From assembly GCA_945865645.1 (NCBI GenBank), contig CAMBEI010000002.1, forward strand, positions 62,001 through 126,000: a DNA stretch of 64,000 bases, read 5' to 3'. This DNA is from Chitinophaga pinensis. GTDB lineage: Bacteria > Bacteroidota > Bacteroidia > Chitinophagales > Chitinophagaceae. The position numbers and the translations under genes are program-made. Below, one piece after another: positions 62,796-64,000 of the stretch (the stretch's first letter is position 1; every line of letters starts with the position of its first letter). Below the pieces are notes generated by a model. It saw only the letters and a list, made by a program, of their open reading frames with translations. It was not told the origin of the DNA and did no database searches.

Positions 62796-63437
62796 TTAGT
62801 TACCTGATACAATAAAATTTTCAACCGGTATACGATTGCTAATGCTTTTTGCCAAAGTCATTTCATCAGCATACTCCAGCTCGCCACCAAAGGCAATACC
62901 CCGTGCAATGCTGGTAATTTTTATTAAACTAGTTTGCCTAAGCTGATCGGAGGATATTTTTTTGCTGATATAATATATAGTGGTATCGCCCTGAATTGTT
63001 GGGCTAAGTGCAAAAATTATTTCTTTAATTTCTTCTTTATGTATGCGCGTAACTAATGCATCTATGGTTAACTGCTCGGGGCCAATGCCATCTAATGGTG
63101 AAATAACACCCCCTAAAACATGATATATGCCATTAAATTGTTGAGTGCTTTCAATGGCAATTACATCACGGATGTTTTCAACTACGCAAAGCATTTCTTT
63201 TTTACGCATGATATTGCTACAGATATTGCAAAGTTCTTTATCGGATATATTATAACAGCGGCTGCAAAATTTTATTTCGTTCCGCATTTTAGTAATGATC
63301 TCACTGAACTGACTAACATCTGCATTATCCTGTTTAATAAGATGCAGCACCAAACGCAGTGCAGTTTTTTTCCCAATGCCTGGTAATTTAGCAAATTCAT
63401 TCACAGCATTTTCTAAAAGAGAAGAAGAAAAAATCAT
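62796..63437 (-). CDS. recR: Recombination protein RecR
   Basis: RecR works with RecF and RecO to load RecA (213 aa). The helix-hairpin-helix LPGIGKKTALRLVLHLIK is N-terminal. The zinc-binding CSRCYNISDKELCNIC (about residues 58-73) follows, then the Toprim domain with CVVENIRDVIAIE and later YHVLGGVISPLDGIGPEQL. A TATTTTTG box lies only 4 nt before the ATG, which would make the mRNA leaderless. The gene is upstream of the envelope cluster and may contribute to its transcription. Confidence 0.95.
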   Translation of the reverse strand: MIFSSSLLENAVNEFAKLPGIGKKTALRLVLHLIKQDNADVSQFSEIITKMRNEIKFCSRCYNISDKELCNICSNIMRKKEMLCVVENIRDVIAIESTQQFNGIYHVLGGVISPLDGIGPEQLTIDALVTRIHKEEIKEIIFALSPTIQGDTTIYYISKKISSDQLRQTSLIKITSIARGIAFGGELEYADEMTLAKSISNRIPVENFIVSGN

Positions 63438-63441
63438 GTAG

Positions 63442-63449
63442 CAAAAATA
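63442..63449 (-). promoter_or_regulatory. Putative -7 box for recR, giving a leaderless mRNA
   Basis: On the - strand TATTTTTG (63449-63442) fits TAnnTTTG and ends 4 nt before the recR ATG. If used, transcription would start at or near the start codon. No -33 TTG is seen, so this is tentative. Confidence 0.4.
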
Positions 63450-63485
63450 GTATTTTGCAGCTAATTACTTAATAATTAAAGTCTA

Positions 63486-64000
63486 TTACAACTTAATATC
63501 TAATTCATTGTCCCAATCTGCTCTAACACTTAATTTTTTAGATATGGGAATTACTTTTTCGGGCTGCAATTTTTTAGAATAATCACCCTGGTCCCATACC
63601 CTGTTATTATTAATATCAAATAGTATACGAATATCATATTCGCCAGGGTTTATAAATTTATTACTCCAATCCATAGCAGTAAGTGGGTAAGCTTTTTTAA
63701 CCTCTTCGCTTTGTACTAATTGTAAAATCGGGTGCTTGGTTAAATCTATATTGCTAAAACGCAATACTACATTGCCATAATCTGATTGTTGTTTTGTGGC
63801 AAAGCGAATTGTGTCTAGCTTTGCAAGCTTATTGTCTGCCGAATCTAACAAGGCGGTATTATCAATAATTAATTGATAATTAGTGGCCTCCTGCCATTTG
63901 GTTGTTAACTTAATTTTTGTTCTACTACTATCTATTGTCCAAACTGTTGATGAAATTTGCTTATAATTTGTATCCCTTAAAATTAGTTTATCCGAATCGA
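63486..64000 (-). CDS. Big_5/Ig-like domain protein, C-terminal end only
   Basis: This is the C-terminal portion of a larger exported protein cut by the window edge. The apparent start at 63851 is a TTG inside a continuing frame: reading is open to base 64000 and gives DSDKLILRDTNYKQISSTVW and TKWQEATNYQLIIDNTALLD before it. The sequence is Ig-like beta structure, then NPGEYDIRILFDINNNRVWD and an end VRADWDNELDIKL. The 'DINNNRVWDQGDY' motif is typical of Bacteroidota Ig-like (Big_5) lipoproteins beside recR. At least 171 residues are seen; the total length and N-terminus are outside the window. Confidence 0.85.
   Translation of the reverse strand, partial: DSDKLILRDTNYKQISSTVWTIDSSRTKIKLTTKWQEATNYQLIIDNTALLDSADNKLAKLDTIRFATKQQSDYGNVVLRFSNIDLTKHPILQLVQSEEVKKAYPLTAMDWSNKFINPGEYDIRILFDINNNRVWDQGDYSKKLQPEKVIPISKKLSVRADWDNELDIKL

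Overview
The window is a chromosomal segment from a member of the Bacteroidota, most probably a Chitinophagia/Sphingobacteriia-type aerobe. The evidence is an A+T-rich sequence, start codons preceded by A-rich stretches instead of Shine-Dalgarno sequences, several TAnnTTTG promoter boxes, an Alternative Complex III cluster, a lamin-tail surface protein with a gliding/FlgD-like C-terminus, DUF5777, DUF4286 and Big_5-type families, and a ribosomal THX gene. I see no rRNA, tRNA, CRISPR array, intact insertion sequence or prophage.

Layout. 1-11.8 kb is a respiratory block on the + strand: Alternative Complex III subunits ActC (5' end outside the window), ActD, ActE and ActF, then cytochrome oxidase CtaC/CtaD, haem O synthase CtaB, two subunit-III-like proteins, subunit IV, a Sco copper chaperone and a DUF420 membrane protein. 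Haem A synthase CtaA lies apart at 29.8 kb. Electrons would flow from menaquinol through ActA-F to the monohaem lipoprotein ActE and then to the CuA site of CtaC. 11.9-34.5 kb holds housekeeping and metabolic genes (TrmB, an alkyltransferase-like protein, guanine deaminase, an Lrp regulator, a DppC-like permease, a glycosyltransferase, MarR, an acyl-CoA dehydrogenase, a DASS transporter, an unpaired 2-oxoacid:ferredoxin oxidoreductase beta subunit, Asd, a lamin-tail protein, RNase HII, FabH, Obg). A decayed universal-stress-protein gene sits at 13.9-14.3 kb.

34.6-40.8 kb is a phenylacetate degradation cluster on the - strand (paaE, A, B, C, D, G, I, Y). It is headed by a TetR-family regulator gene that appears frameshifted. 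Two nearly identical 18-bp palindromes lie about 32-33 bp in front of paaA and of the regulator, and look like its operators. 41-47.7 kb carries a DUF2461 gene with a C-terminal frameshift, an HNH/NUMOD-type gene, ligA, an unrecognised protein with kinase-like loops and an amidohydrolase lipoprotein. 47.9-53.5 kb is the rplM-rpsI-rpsB-tsf cluster with a hairpin leader, then pyrH and pdxH. 53.6-59.2 kb has small ribosomal protein THX, HU, exonuclease III and a methionine synthase split into two genes behind a palindrome-containing promoter and a leader of about 200 nt. 59.6-62.7 kb is a compact envelope redox-type cluster (DUF5777 barrel, YceI, two haem-c lipoproteins, an anchored OB-fold protein), followed by recR and the C-terminal end of a Big_5-type protein.

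Most of this is ordinary core genome. The items most worth following are the paa operators with the broken regulator, the envelope haem/YceI/DUF5777 cluster, the metH promoter palindrome, the Lrp inverted repeat, the kinase-like protein and the decayed Usp gene. All family calls were made by reading the sequence; no database search was possible.
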